Origin: Variovorax sp. EL159
GTDB lineage: Bacteria > Pseudomonadota > Gammaproteobacteria > Burkholderiales > Burkholderiaceae_C
Assembly (NCBI RefSeq): GCF_900100965.1
Contig: NZ_FMUJ01000002.1
Span: forward strand, 431,869 to 495,868
Direction: 5' to 3'
DNA: 64,000 nucleotides
Shown: positions 17,173 through 25,700 of the stretch, in pieces
Position numbering within the stretch: position 1 is the stretch's first letter
Layout: every line of letters starts with the position of its first letter
Made by a program: the position numbers and the translations under genes
Notes under the pieces: generated by a model
Told to the model about the DNA's origin: nothing
Database searches by the model: none
Seen by the model: the letters and a program-made list of their open reading frames with translations, nothing else

Positions 17173-18030
17173 ATGAGCAAGCGGGTCACGGATCAGGCAG
17201 ACGGGCTGCGGCGCCTGCTCGCGCAGACGCCGACGCGTGTCGTCGCCGTGGCGGGCATGGGCCTCGGTGCGGGCGCGACCACGACCGCCATGAACCTGGG
17301 CGCGGCGCTGGTGCAGCAGGGCAAGAACGTGCTGCTGCTGGACGAGCATTGCCCGAAGGAGCGATCGGCCTGCGACGGCTGGGCCATCGATCCGCTGGGC
17401 AACCTGGCCGACGTGGCCGGCGCACGCCTTGGCATTGAAAGGGCGGCCGCGCGCGCCGGTTCGGGCGTGCACGTGCTGCCCGCGCCACCCGGCGTGGCGC
17501 ACGACGCGACCGATCCGCGTTCGATGTGGCCCAGCGGTGTGGTCATCGTCGATGCGGCCTTCGATGGCGAAGGCCGGTTGTCGGCGCTCGCGCAAGGCGC
17601 GGACGAACTGCTTCTGGTGTTGCAGCCGCATCCCGCGTGCATCACCTCGGCCTATGCCGGCATCAAGCGCCTGCACTACGCGCATGCGCTCCAGCAGATG
17701 CGCTTTCTGGTCAATGGCGTGACCGATGTCGATGCGGCGCAGAAGGTCATGAGCAACCTGGCCAATGCGGGCAGCCGCTATCTCGCGCTGTCGCTGCAGC
17801 CGGCAGGGTGGGTGAGGTCCGATCCGCGGCTGGCCGATGCGTGGCGGCTGAGGCAGACCGCCGTCGAGGCCTTTCCCGCCAGCGCGGCCGCCGTCGATTT
17901 CCGCCGCGTCGCCGACGACATGGGGCGCTGGCCGTGGCGCGAGGCGGGCGCGCGCACGCCGTCTTCGTCGTCACCGCAACTACAGCAACTGCAGCAACCG
18001 CTGCAGCCGTCGCACGCGGTCGCTGCCTGA
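17173..18030 (+). CDS. flhG: FlhG/FleN-like MinD-family protein with degenerate Walker A
   Basis: FlhG is a ParA/MinD-type ATPase that limits flagellar number and stimulates FlhF GTPase activity. The 285-residue product keeps the fold and gene position, but where FlhG normally has KGGVGKT it reads GMGLGAGATTT, so both the signature lysine and the P-loop lysine are missing. The switch I region reads LLLDEHCP instead of LLLDADLG. The central VIVDAAFDGEG and the LLVLQPHPACITSAYAGIK segment correspond to the switch II and substrate-like loops. The C-terminus ends in a Ser/Gln/Pro tail. It lies 10 bp after flhF. Orthology is inferred from position plus fold pattern; ATP hydrolysis is doubtful. Confidence 0.82.
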   Translation: MSKRVTDQADGLRRLLAQTPTRVVAVAGMGLGAGATTTAMNLGAALVQQGKNVLLLDEHCPKERSACDGWAIDPLGNLADVAGARLGIERAAARAGSGVHVLPAPPGVAHDATDPRSMWPSGVVIVDAAFDGEGRLSALAQGADELLLVLQPHPACITSAYAGIKRLHYAHALQQMRFLVNGVTDVDAAQKVMSNLANAGSRYLALSLQPAGWVRSDPRLADAWRLRQTAVEAFPASAAAVDFRRVADDMGRWPWREAGARTPSSSSPQLQQLQQPLQPSHAVAA

Positions 18031-18067
18031 CCCCGCCGCATCTGGACGAAACCGGAAAAGGACGGCC

Positions 18068-18802
18068 GTGTACACCGCACAGGGAACCATCGAGAAATCC
18101 CACCTGCTGGCGCAGCACCAACCGCTGGTGCGCCGCATCGCGCTGCAGATGATGGCCAAGCTGCCTGCCAGCGTGGAGCTGGACGACCTGATCCAGGCCG
18201 GCATGCTGGGCCTGCTGGACGCATCGAGCCGCTACCAGGACAACCGCGGCGCGCAGTTCGAGACCTTCGTCAGCCAGCGCATCCGCGGCGCCATGCTCGA
18301 CGAGTTGCGCGCCAACGACTGGGGCTCGCGCGGCCTGCGCCAGTCGGCGCGCGGCATCGAGAAAGCCATCCAGGCGCTGGGCCACCGGCTCGGTCGCTCG
18401 CCCACCGAAGGCGAGATCGCCAAGGAACTGAAGATCGACCTGGAGGCCTACCAGTCGATGCTGCAGGAGATCCAGGGCTGCCAGCTCCTGTATGTCGAAG
18501 ACTTCGCCAAGGGCGAGCCCGACAACCCCTTCCTCGACACGCACGCACAAGACACGCGCAAGGACCGCCGCAGCAGCGACGACCCGCTGGAACAACTGCT
18601 GGAGAGCGGTTTTCGCCATCAGCTGGTGGACGCCATCGGGGCGCTGCCCGACCGCGACCAGCTGCTGCTGAAGCTCTACTACGAGGAAGAGCTGAACCTG
18701 CGCGAGATCGGCGCGGTGCTCGAAGTGAGCCAGTCGCGCGTGTGCCAGTTGCACAGCCAGGCGATCAGCCGGCTGCGGGCCAAGCTGAAGGACGTGCTGT
18801 AG
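18068..18802 (+). CDS. fliA: RNA polymerase sigma-28 factor FliA
   Basis: Sigma factor for late (class 3) flagellar genes such as flagellin and chemoreceptors. The 244-residue protein has region 2 (LVRRIALQMMAKLPASVELDDLIQAG through the GAQFETFVSQRIRGAMLDELR core), region 3 (SARGIEKAIQALGHRLGRSPTEGEIA) and region 4 with LREIGAVLEVSQSRVCQLHSQ as the -35-reading helix-turn-helix. The GTG start has AAAAGGA upstream. It is the last gene of the + strand flagellar run; its stop is only 3 bp from the end of the convergent dehydrogenase gene and I see no terminator between them. Confidence 0.97.
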   Translation: MYTAQGTIEKSHLLAQHQPLVRRIALQMMAKLPASVELDDLIQAGMLGLLDASSRYQDNRGAQFETFVSQRIRGAMLDELRANDWGSRGLRQSARGIEKAIQALGHRLGRSPTEGEIAKELKIDLEAYQSMLQEIQGCQLLYVEDFAKGEPDNPFLDTHAQDTRKDRRSSDDPLEQLLESGFRHQLVDAIGALPDRDQLLLKLYYEEELNLREIGAVLEVSQSRVCQLHSQAISRLRAKLKDVL

Positions 18803-18805
18803 GCG

Positions 18806-19567
18806 CTACAGGCTTGCGGTGATGCCGCCGTCCACGTACAGGATGTGGCCGTTGACGAAGCTCGATGCGTCCGAGGCCAGGAAGATGGCCGCGCCACCCA
18901 GCTCTTCCACGTCGCCCCAGCGGCCGGCCGGCGTGCGGCCCGAGAGCCACGAGGTGAAGGCCTCGTCGGCCACCAGCGCCTGCGTCAGTTCGGTCTTGAA
19001 GTAGCCCGGCCCGAGGCCGTTGACCTGGATGCCGTATTTGCCCAGGTCGATCGCCATGCCCTTGGTGAGCATCTTCACCGCGCCCTTGGTGGCGGCGTAG
19101 GGCGCGATGCCGGGGCGGCCCAGTTCGCTTTGCACGGAGCACACGTTGATGATCTTGCCGCGCTTGCGCTCGATCATGCGTTGCGCCACGAAGCGGCCCA
19201 CGAGGAACACGCTGTCGATGTTGGTCGTGGTGATCTTGTGCCAGGCATCGATGGGGAACTCCGCGAACGGGCCGCGGTGCTGCATGCCGGCGTTGTTGAC
19301 GAGGATGTCGATGGCGCCGATGTCGGCTTCGATGGCGGCCACGCCGGCCTCGACCGCGGCGGCGTCGGTGACGTCGAAGGCCATGGCCTCGGCCGCGACG
19401 CCCTGGGCGCGCAATGCGTCGCGGGCCGCAGCGAGCGAGGCGGCATCGCGCGCATTGAGCACCACGCGCGCGCCGGCCGCGCCGAGCGCCTGCGCCAGCG
19501 CGAAGCCGATGCCCTTGCTGGAGCCGGTGACGAGGGCGGTGCGCCCGGAAAGATCGAACAGTTTCAA
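18806..19567 (-). CDS. Short-chain dehydrogenase/reductase, gluconate 5-dehydrogenase (IdnO) type
   Basis: NAD(P)-dependent oxidoreductase of the classical SDR family, 253 residues, soluble. It has the cofactor loop TGSSKGIGFALA, the NNAG motif, and the catalytic Ser plus YAATK. The segment NVCSVQSELGRPGIAPYAATKG matches IdnO-like 5-keto-gluconate reductases. The start is TTG 19567, chosen because AGGAG lies 6 nt upstream; an ATG at 19609 lacks a ribosome site. It is transcribed divergently from a hydroxyacid dehydrogenase and an L-idonate dehydrogenase, which supports a sugar-acid substrate. Precise substrate is inferred from context. Confidence 0.85.
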   Translation of the reverse strand: MKLFDLSGRTALVTGSSKGIGFALAQALGAAGARVVLNARDAASLAAARDALRAQGVAAEAMAFDVTDAAAVEAGVAAIEADIGAIDILVNNAGMQHRGPFAEFPIDAWHKITTTNIDSVFLVGRFVAQRMIERKRGKIINVCSVQSELGRPGIAPYAATKGAVKMLTKGMAIDLGKYGIQVNGLGPGYFKTELTQALVADEAFTSWLSGRTPAGRWGDVEELGGAAIFLASDASSFVNGHILYVDGGITASL

Positions 19568-19623
19568 AAGAAGCTCCTGGGGAAGGCGCGCGCGGCGTGC
19601 CCGGTGCATGACAGCGAGAATAC

Positions 19624-19705
19624 GTTACCGGTATCTTCCGGGAGCGTCAACCAGTGAAACCTGCGTTGCCAGCCTTGGGCCGGCCCACTTAAAGTTACCG
19701 GTATC
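19624..19705. promoter_or_regulatory. Paired gluconate-type (GntR/IdnR, LacI-family) operators in the divergent dehydrogenase promoter
   Basis: The 12-mer GTTACCGGTATC occurs twice on the + strand, at 19624-19635 and 19694-19705, exactly 70 bp apart (about seven helical turns). Each copy is a near palindrome around TACCGGTA and resembles the known E. coli GntR/IdnR operator. One copy lies 57 bp before the SDR start, the other 37 bp before the hydroxyacid dehydrogenase start. The arrangement suits one regulator controlling both directions, possibly with looping. The window's GntR-like LacI protein (32136-33191) is a candidate ligand sensor. Confidence 0.7.
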
Positions 19706-19741
19706 CACCCCCAATCCGTAACCCGTTCGCAGGAGAAACGC

Positions 19742-20695
19742 TTGACCGCTACCGCCACATTCCCGCACGTGCTGATGCCCGGCGCTTATCCGGAATGGGA
19801 TATGGCACCGATGCAGGCGGCCTACACGCTGCATCGCCTCTGGGAGGTGCCGGACCGGCAGGCCCTCATTGCCGAACACGGTCCGGGCATCCGCGCCATC
19901 GCCACGCGCGGCGATCTGGGTGCCGATGCCGAGCTCATCGCGGCCTTGCCCAAGCTGGAGCTGATCGCCTGCTACGGCGTGGGCACGGACGGCATTGACC
20001 TGGCCGCCTGCCGCACGCGCGGCATTCGCGTGAGCAACACGCCCGACGTGCTCAATGGCGACGTCGCCGACCTCGCCGTCGGGCTCACGCTCGCGCTGCA
20101 GCGGCGCATTCCGGTGGGCGATGCGTTCGTGCGCAGCGGCGCATGGGCCCACGGCGGCATGCCGCTCACGACGCGCGTCTTCGGCCAGCGCATCGGCATC
20201 GCCGGCTTCGGCCGCATCGGCGGCACCATCGCGCGGCGGTTCTCGGGGTTCGATGCGGAGCTGGGTTACTTCAGCCGTACGCCGAAGCCCGACAGCCCGC
20301 ATCGCCACTTCGGCAGCCTGGCCGCGCTGGCCGACTGGTGCGACGTGCTCATCGTCGTGCTGCCCGGCGGCGATGCCACGCGCGGCATCGTCGATGCGCA
20401 AGTGCTGCAGGCGCTCGGCCCCAAGGGCTGGCTCGTGAACGTCTCGCGCGGCAGCACGATCGACGAAAGCGCGCTGCTGCAGGCGCTGGAATCGCACAGC
20501 ATCGCCGGCGCGGCGCTCGACGTGTTCCTCAACGAGCCGCACATCGACGCGCGCTTTGCGGCGCTCGACAACGTGGTGCTGACCCCGCACCATGGCAGCG
20601 GCACCGAGCAGACGCGCCGCGCCATGGGCGAGCTGGTGCGCCGCAACCTGGAGGCCCACTTCGCGGGCCAGCCCCTCATCACTCCCGTGGCCTGA
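19742..20695 (+). CDS. D-isomer-specific 2-hydroxyacid dehydrogenase (2-ketogluconate/hydroxypyruvate reductase type)
   Basis: NAD(P)-dependent reductase of 317 residues that interconverts 2-keto acids and D-2-hydroxy acids. Visible are the Rossmann motif GIAGFGRIGG at about 148, the catalytic arginine in VNVSRGSTIDE, the glutamate in LDVFLNEP and the histidine in TPHHGSGT. The start is a TTG at 19742 with AGGAG 7 nt upstream. It stands first in a two-gene unit with an idonate-type dehydrogenase, so reduction of 2-ketogluconate or a related sugar keto-acid is the likely role. Both this gene and the divergent SDR use TTG starts. Confidence 0.85.
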   Translation: MTATATFPHVLMPGAYPEWDMAPMQAAYTLHRLWEVPDRQALIAEHGPGIRAIATRGDLGADAELIAALPKLELIACYGVGTDGIDLAACRTRGIRVSNTPDVLNGDVADLAVGLTLALQRRIPVGDAFVRSGAWAHGGMPLTTRVFGQRIGIAGFGRIGGTIARRFSGFDAELGYFSRTPKPDSPHRHFGSLAALADWCDVLIVVLPGGDATRGIVDAQVLQALGPKGWLVNVSRGSTIDESALLQALESHSIAGAALDVFLNEPHIDARFAALDNVVLTPHHGSGTEQTRRAMGELVRRNLEAHFAGQPLITPVA

Positions 20696-20722
20696 TCGCC
20701 GGAAAAAAGAGAAAGACACACC

Positions 20723-21790
20723 ATGCGTTTGCGTTGCATGTGCCTCGTGATCCACGCGCCCGACGACCTGCGCCTGGACGAACAGGACGCCGGCGAGATC
20801 GGCCCCGGCCAGGTGCTGGTGAAGGTCGGCATGGGCGGCATCTGCGGCTCCGACCTGCATTACTTTCACAACGGCGGCTTCGGCACCGTGCGCATCAAGG
20901 AGCCGATGGTGCTGGGACATGAAGTGGCCGGCACCGTGGTCGCGGTGGCGCCGGGCGTCGAGAGCGTGCGCATCGGCGACAAGGTGGCGGTCAACCCCAG
21001 CCGGCCTTGCGGCGCTTGCAAGTTCTGCCTCGAAGGCCTGCCCAACCAGTGCCTGGACATGCGCTTCTACGGCAGCGCCATGCGCATGCCGCACGTGCAG
21101 GGCGCCTTTCGCAACATGCTCCTGTGCGAGGCCACGCAATGCGTGAAGGTGGCCGACCACGTGCCGTTGCGGCTGGCGGCGCTGGCCGAGCCGTTCTCGG
21201 TCGGGCTGCATGGCGTGTCGCGCGCCGGGCCGCTGCTGGGCAAGCGCGTGCTGGTGTCGGGCTGCGGGCCCATCGGCGTGCTGGCGATCGCGGCGGCGCG
21301 CGCGCACGGCGCGGCCGAGATCACCGCCACCGACGTGGTCGATGAACCGCTCGCCATTGCACGCGCCATGGGCGCCGACCAGACCATCAACGCCGCGCAG
21401 GACAAGGGCTGGGTCGCGCGCCATTCGGCCGACAAGGGCACCTTCGACGTGATGCTCGAATGCTCCGGCAACGAGCGCGCATTGCGCGACGGGCTGGAGG
21501 TGATGCGCCCGCGCGGCGTGGTCGTGCAGCTCGGCCTGGGCGGCGACGTGAGCATTCCGCAGAACATGGTGGTCTCGAAGGAGCTGAGCATCTGCGGCTC
21601 GTTCCGCTTCCATGCCGAGTTCGCGCTCGCCGTGCGGCTCATCAACGAAGGGCGGGTCGATCTGTCGCCGGTGGTGACGCACACCTTCCCGATGCTGAAG
21701 GCGCGCGAAGCCTTTGAACTGGCGAGCGACCGGAAGCAGGCGATGAAGGTGCTGATCGACTTTGCGGATGCGGCGGCCGCCATTGCCTGA
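20723..21790 (+). CDS. idnD: L-idonate 5-dehydrogenase-like zinc alcohol dehydrogenase
   Basis: Medium-chain zinc dehydrogenase of 355 residues that would oxidise L-idonate (or a related polyol acid) to 5-ketogluconate. Catalytic zinc ligands are in GICGSDLH (Cys) and LGHEVAG (His-Glu). The structural zinc cysteines are spread through PCGACKFCLEGLPNQC. The NAD site is GCGPIGVLA. The motif FHNGGFGTVRIKEPMVLGHE is typical of IdnD proteins. It starts 27 bp after the hydroxyacid dehydrogenase; ATG 20738 is an alternative start. With the divergent IdnO-type SDR it gives both steps of the idonate-ketogluconate-gluconate path. Confidence 0.83.
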   Translation: MRLRCMCLVIHAPDDLRLDEQDAGEIGPGQVLVKVGMGGICGSDLHYFHNGGFGTVRIKEPMVLGHEVAGTVVAVAPGVESVRIGDKVAVNPSRPCGACKFCLEGLPNQCLDMRFYGSAMRMPHVQGAFRNMLLCEATQCVKVADHVPLRLAALAEPFSVGLHGVSRAGPLLGKRVLVSGCGPIGVLAIAAARAHGAAEITATDVVDEPLAIARAMGADQTINAAQDKGWVARHSADKGTFDVMLECSGNERALRDGLEVMRPRGVVVQLGLGGDVSIPQNMVVSKELSICGSFRFHAEFALAVRLINEGRVDLSPVVTHTFPMLKAREAFELASDRKQAMKVLIDFADAAAAIA

Positions 21791-21843
21791 CCTCGCGTCT
21801 GTCGCGTCCGCAGCGCCGGCACTGCCAGCGCTGCGGCAGCGCC

Positions 21844-22776
21844 TTATTGCCCGGAGAGCACCTCGATGTCCACGCGGCGATTCGGCGCCAGGCAGTCGAT
21901 GAGTTCTGCGCGCCGGGCCTGCGCGCAATGCACCTTCGGCTCCGCCTCGCCCCTGCCTTGCACCTGCATGCGCTGCGCCGGCACGCCGGCCTGCACCAGG
22001 TAGTCGCGGACGGTGTTGGCGCGCGCCAGCGAGAGCGCCTGGTTGTAGGGCTTGCTGCCGAGCCGGTCCGTATGGCCCGTCACCCTGATCGCACCCACCG
22101 ATCCGCTGTCGCTTCGGATGTCGCGTGCCAACGCGTCGAGCTTGCGTCGTCCTTCCGGCAGCAGGTCGTCGAGCGAGCGGCCGTCGAAGCGGAACAGGCC
22201 ATCGGCGCCGAGCGTCGTCTTCGCAGGCGCAACGACCGTCGGCCGCACGGTCGCGACGGGCTGCATCGCCACGGGTGGCGGCTTGAGCAGGTCCGCGCAG
22301 CCCGCGCCCTTCCAGTACATGCCGTGGGTCAGCACGTCTGCGTTGAAGCGAACCATGTACTGGCAGGTGATGTAGTCGGGGCCGGCACCCGTGCGAAAGT
22401 GAAAGATGTAGTTCCACTCGCGCACGCCAGCGAGCCCTTCGCTGAAATGCGGAAAGCCCAGCAGCCCGCGCACCTGGTCCTTGCCCATGCCGGTGCGCAT
22501 GGCGCGCAAGGCCTCGAGGCTCGGGAACGCGCCCTGCTGCCATGTGGCGGAACCCGGCGTGGGGAAGTCGTCGTCCTTCGGCGGTGCCGGGTTTTCCGAC
22601 GCGGCGCGGGCCTGCATCTCGGGCGTGATGGTGTAGCTCGGGCTGGCGCAGCCACCGGCCAGCAGCGCCACAAGGCAGAGCGTGGCGAGCGGCGCGGCAC
22701 GAACCGCGAAGGCAGTGAAAGGGCGCTGGGCTTGGAGAAGAAGAGGCTTGTTCATGATGGAGTTCGTCCGGTTCAT
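21844..22776 (-). CDS. OmpA-domain lipoprotein paired with the adhesin (TpgA-like)
   Basis: A secreted lipoprotein of about 310 residues. The lipobox LLAGGC follows a hydrophobic signal segment. The middle third (about 85-155) resembles the SmpA/OmlA (BamE-like) domain with GKDQVRGLLGFPHFSEG. The C-terminal about 110 residues are an OmpA-like peptidoglycan-binding domain with VTGHTDRLGSKPYNQALSLARA and NRRVDIEV. In Acinetobacter, TpgA has this same domain order, is encoded directly after the trimeric adhesin AtaA, and supports its surface display. Here the gene likewise starts 11 bp after the adhesin stop. ATG 22755 is an equally possible start. Confidence 0.83.
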   Translation of the reverse strand: MNRTNSIMNKPLLLQAQRPFTAFAVRAAPLATLCLVALLAGGCASPSYTITPEMQARAASENPAPPKDDDFPTPGSATWQQGAFPSLEALRAMRTGMGKDQVRGLLGFPHFSEGLAGVREWNYIFHFRTGAGPDYITCQYMVRFNADVLTHGMYWKGAGCADLLKPPPVAMQPVATVRPTVVAPAKTTLGADGLFRFDGRSLDDLLPEGRRKLDALARDIRSDSGSVGAIRVTGHTDRLGSKPYNQALSLARANTVRDYLVQAGVPAQRMQVQGRGEAEPKVHCAQARRAELIDCLAPNRRVDIEVLSGQ

Positions 22777-22787
22777 CTGTATCGCGA

Positions 22788-25700
22788 TCAGTTGAAGACC
22801 CATTCCGCGCCGACGGTGGCGCCCACCCCCGCACGGCTGGTGGCCACGCCGCCGGTGATGCTCCAGGCGTTGTTTTCGGAGGTGCGACGGAAGCTGATGC
22901 CCACCGCGCCCTGTCCCTTGAACGAACCCACGCCGATGCGCATGGCCGTCTTGCCCGGCACGTAGCTCGCGGGCATCTGCAGCGCCATGGCCGCGGCAAC
23001 GCCGGCGTAGGCGTTCTTCTCGACACCGTCGATGCGGCTGTTGACTGCGTCGATGCGGTTGTTCAGGTTGCTGTTGACGGCTGTCAGCTGGTTGACGTTG
23101 ACGGCGTCGGTGCCCGCCACGCCCGGCGCCACGTTGTGCACCGTCACCGGCCCGGTGGCATTGCTGCCGCCCATGGTCACGCTGTTGTAGTTGACCGAGC
23201 CGTCCACGTTGGTGTCGTACTTGACGGTCGATTGATCGATCACGGCCACCGTGCCCTGCACCCCCCTCAACTGCGAGACGTTGACCGCGTCGCTGTCGGC
23301 CGTGCCCGCCGCCACGCCGGTGATCTGCCGGAACTGGCCGTTGGCGGCATTGCCCACCGACACGGCCGCCAGCGTGCTGGTCGTCGCGCCGATGGCAATG
23401 CGTTGCGCGTCGGTGGCGGTGGGCGGCACGTAGCCTGCGACACCCGCGCCCGTCGAGGCCACGGAGCCCGCGCCCAGCGCCACGCCGCCGGCCTGCGTCA
23501 CGCTGCTGCCTGCGCCCAGTGCCACGCCTTGCACGGCCGCGGCCGACGACTTGGTGCCCAGCGCGATGGAGTCGGCCAACTGCGAGTTCGCGGCCTGCCC
23601 GATCGCGATGCCGCCAGGCGCGCTCTGCTGCACCACGGCGCCGTTGCCGATGCCCACGCCGTTGTTGCCGTTGACCACGGTCTGCGGACCAACCGCCACC
23701 GACTCCGCGCCGATGGCCAGCGAGTCGGCCGCCGTGGAGTTGGCGTGGAAGTACTTGATCGGCGTGACGGCGAACGACTGCAGTGCGCCGCTGAGCTGGC
23801 GCACCGTGACCGCGTCCTGCTGTTGCGTGCCGTCGGCTACGTTGGTGATCTGGCGGTACGTGGTGGCACTGCCGACAGAGAGGGCACCCAACAGCCCACG
23901 GTCGGTCGTGTTGAAGGGGATCAGCGAACTGCCCGCGGGAATGTTGCCGATGCCGGTGGCAATCGCGCGGTCGGAGACGGCGCCTGAGCCGAGGGCGACC
24001 CCACCGTTGACGGTCGCGCTGGCGTCCTTGCCCGACGCGATGGCATCTGTGCCTGTCGCGCCCAGGTTGTTTTCGTTGCCGCCGCCGGTGGAGTTGACGC
24101 TGTAGTACCTGATCTTGTTGGCGGTGACCGTGGTGCTCAGGTTCTCGATCGACTGGTTGGTGGCGAACAGCTGCGAGCCGTTGATCGCATCGGTCGACGA
24201 GCCGGAGATCCTGCCTGCAGCCACGTTGGTGATCGTGCGTTCGCCACCGACCGTGCCGACGCTGATGGTGCCGATCGGCGAGGTGCCCTGGAAGTTGTAG
24301 GTCGTGCCGTTGATCGTCGTGCTGGGGGTTCCCACGGCCGCTGCGGTTGCGGAGTTCGCGCCCAGGGCCACGCTGTTGGCGTCGGCCGCCGTGGCACCCA
24401 GGCCGATGGCCACCGCCGAATTGCCGGCCGCCGTCGCGTTCTTGCCCGATGCGATGGCATCGGTGCCTGTCGCGCCCTGGTTGTTCTCGTTGCCGCCGCC
24501 GGTGGAGTTGACGCTGTAGTACCGGGTCTTGTTGGCCGTGACGGTGGTGCTGAGGTTCTCGATGGCCTGGTTGGTGCCGAACAACTGCGAGCCGTTGATG
24601 GCATCGGTCGACGACCCGGAGATCCGGCCCGCCGCGACGTTGGTGATCGTGCGTTCGGCACCGACTGTGCCGACGCTCACCGTGCCTGTTGGCGTGATGC
24701 CCTGGAAGTTGTAGGTCGTGCCGTTGATCGTCGTGCTGGGGGTTCCCACGGCCGCTGCCGTTGCGGAGTTCGCGCCCAGGGCCACGCTGTTGGCGTCGGC
24801 AGCCGTGGCGCCCAGGCCGATGGCCACCGCCGAATTGCCGGCCGCCGTTGCGTTCTTGCCCGATGCGATGGCGTCGGTGCCCGTCGCGCCCAGGTTGTCT
24901 TCGTTGCCGCCGCCCTTCGAGTTGACGCTGTAGTACTTGGTCTTGTTGGCCGTGACGGTGGTGCTGAGGTTCTCGATGGCCTGGTTGGTGCCGAACAGCT
25001 GCGAGCCGTTGATGGCGTCGGTCGAGGTGCCGGAGATCCGGCCCGCCGCCACGTTGGTGATCGTGCGCTCGGCACCCACCGAGCCCACGCTCACGGTGCT
25101 CGTCGGCGCGATGCCCTGGAAGTTGTAGGTCGTGCCGTTGATCGTCGCGTTGGGGGTCGGCACGGCTGTCGCCGTCACCGAGCCCGAGCCCAGTGCCACG
25201 TCGCGCGCGTTGTTCGCCACCGCCGTGTCGCCGAACGCGACCGCGCCCGCGGCCAGTGCCTTGCTGGTGCTGCCGATGGCGACGCTGCCTTGTCCGACCA
25301 CGGTGTTCTGGTAGCCGATGCCCACCGCGCCCTGCGCCGGTGTGCCGGCCGTGCCGACCGCCTGGCCGCCGCCGCCCACCATGTTGGTGTTGCCCACTGC
25401 CACCGAGCCGTTGCCGGTGGCGGTGTTGTCCAGGCCGTTCGCGACGGCGCCGTTGCCGGTGGCCGTGTTCGGATCGCCGATGGCCACGGCGCCATTGCCG
25501 TTGGCAACGTTGCCCGAGCCGATGGCCACGGCCTTGCCGCCGGTGGCTGTGGAGCCGTTGCCGATCGCCACGGCATCCGTGGCGTCGGCGACGGTGTTGT
25601 TGCCCATCGCGATGGCGTTGAGTGCGGAAGCCTTGGCGCTGTTGCCGATGGCGACAGCCTGCGTGCCCGACGCATTGGCGAGCGCGCCCACCGCCGTGGC

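Noticed and set aside
24020..25165. Regular repeats suggesting a CRISPR array
   Set aside because: The unit is 414 bp, lies in frame within the adhesin gene and encodes head/neck repeats; there are no short repeat-spacer units or cas genes.
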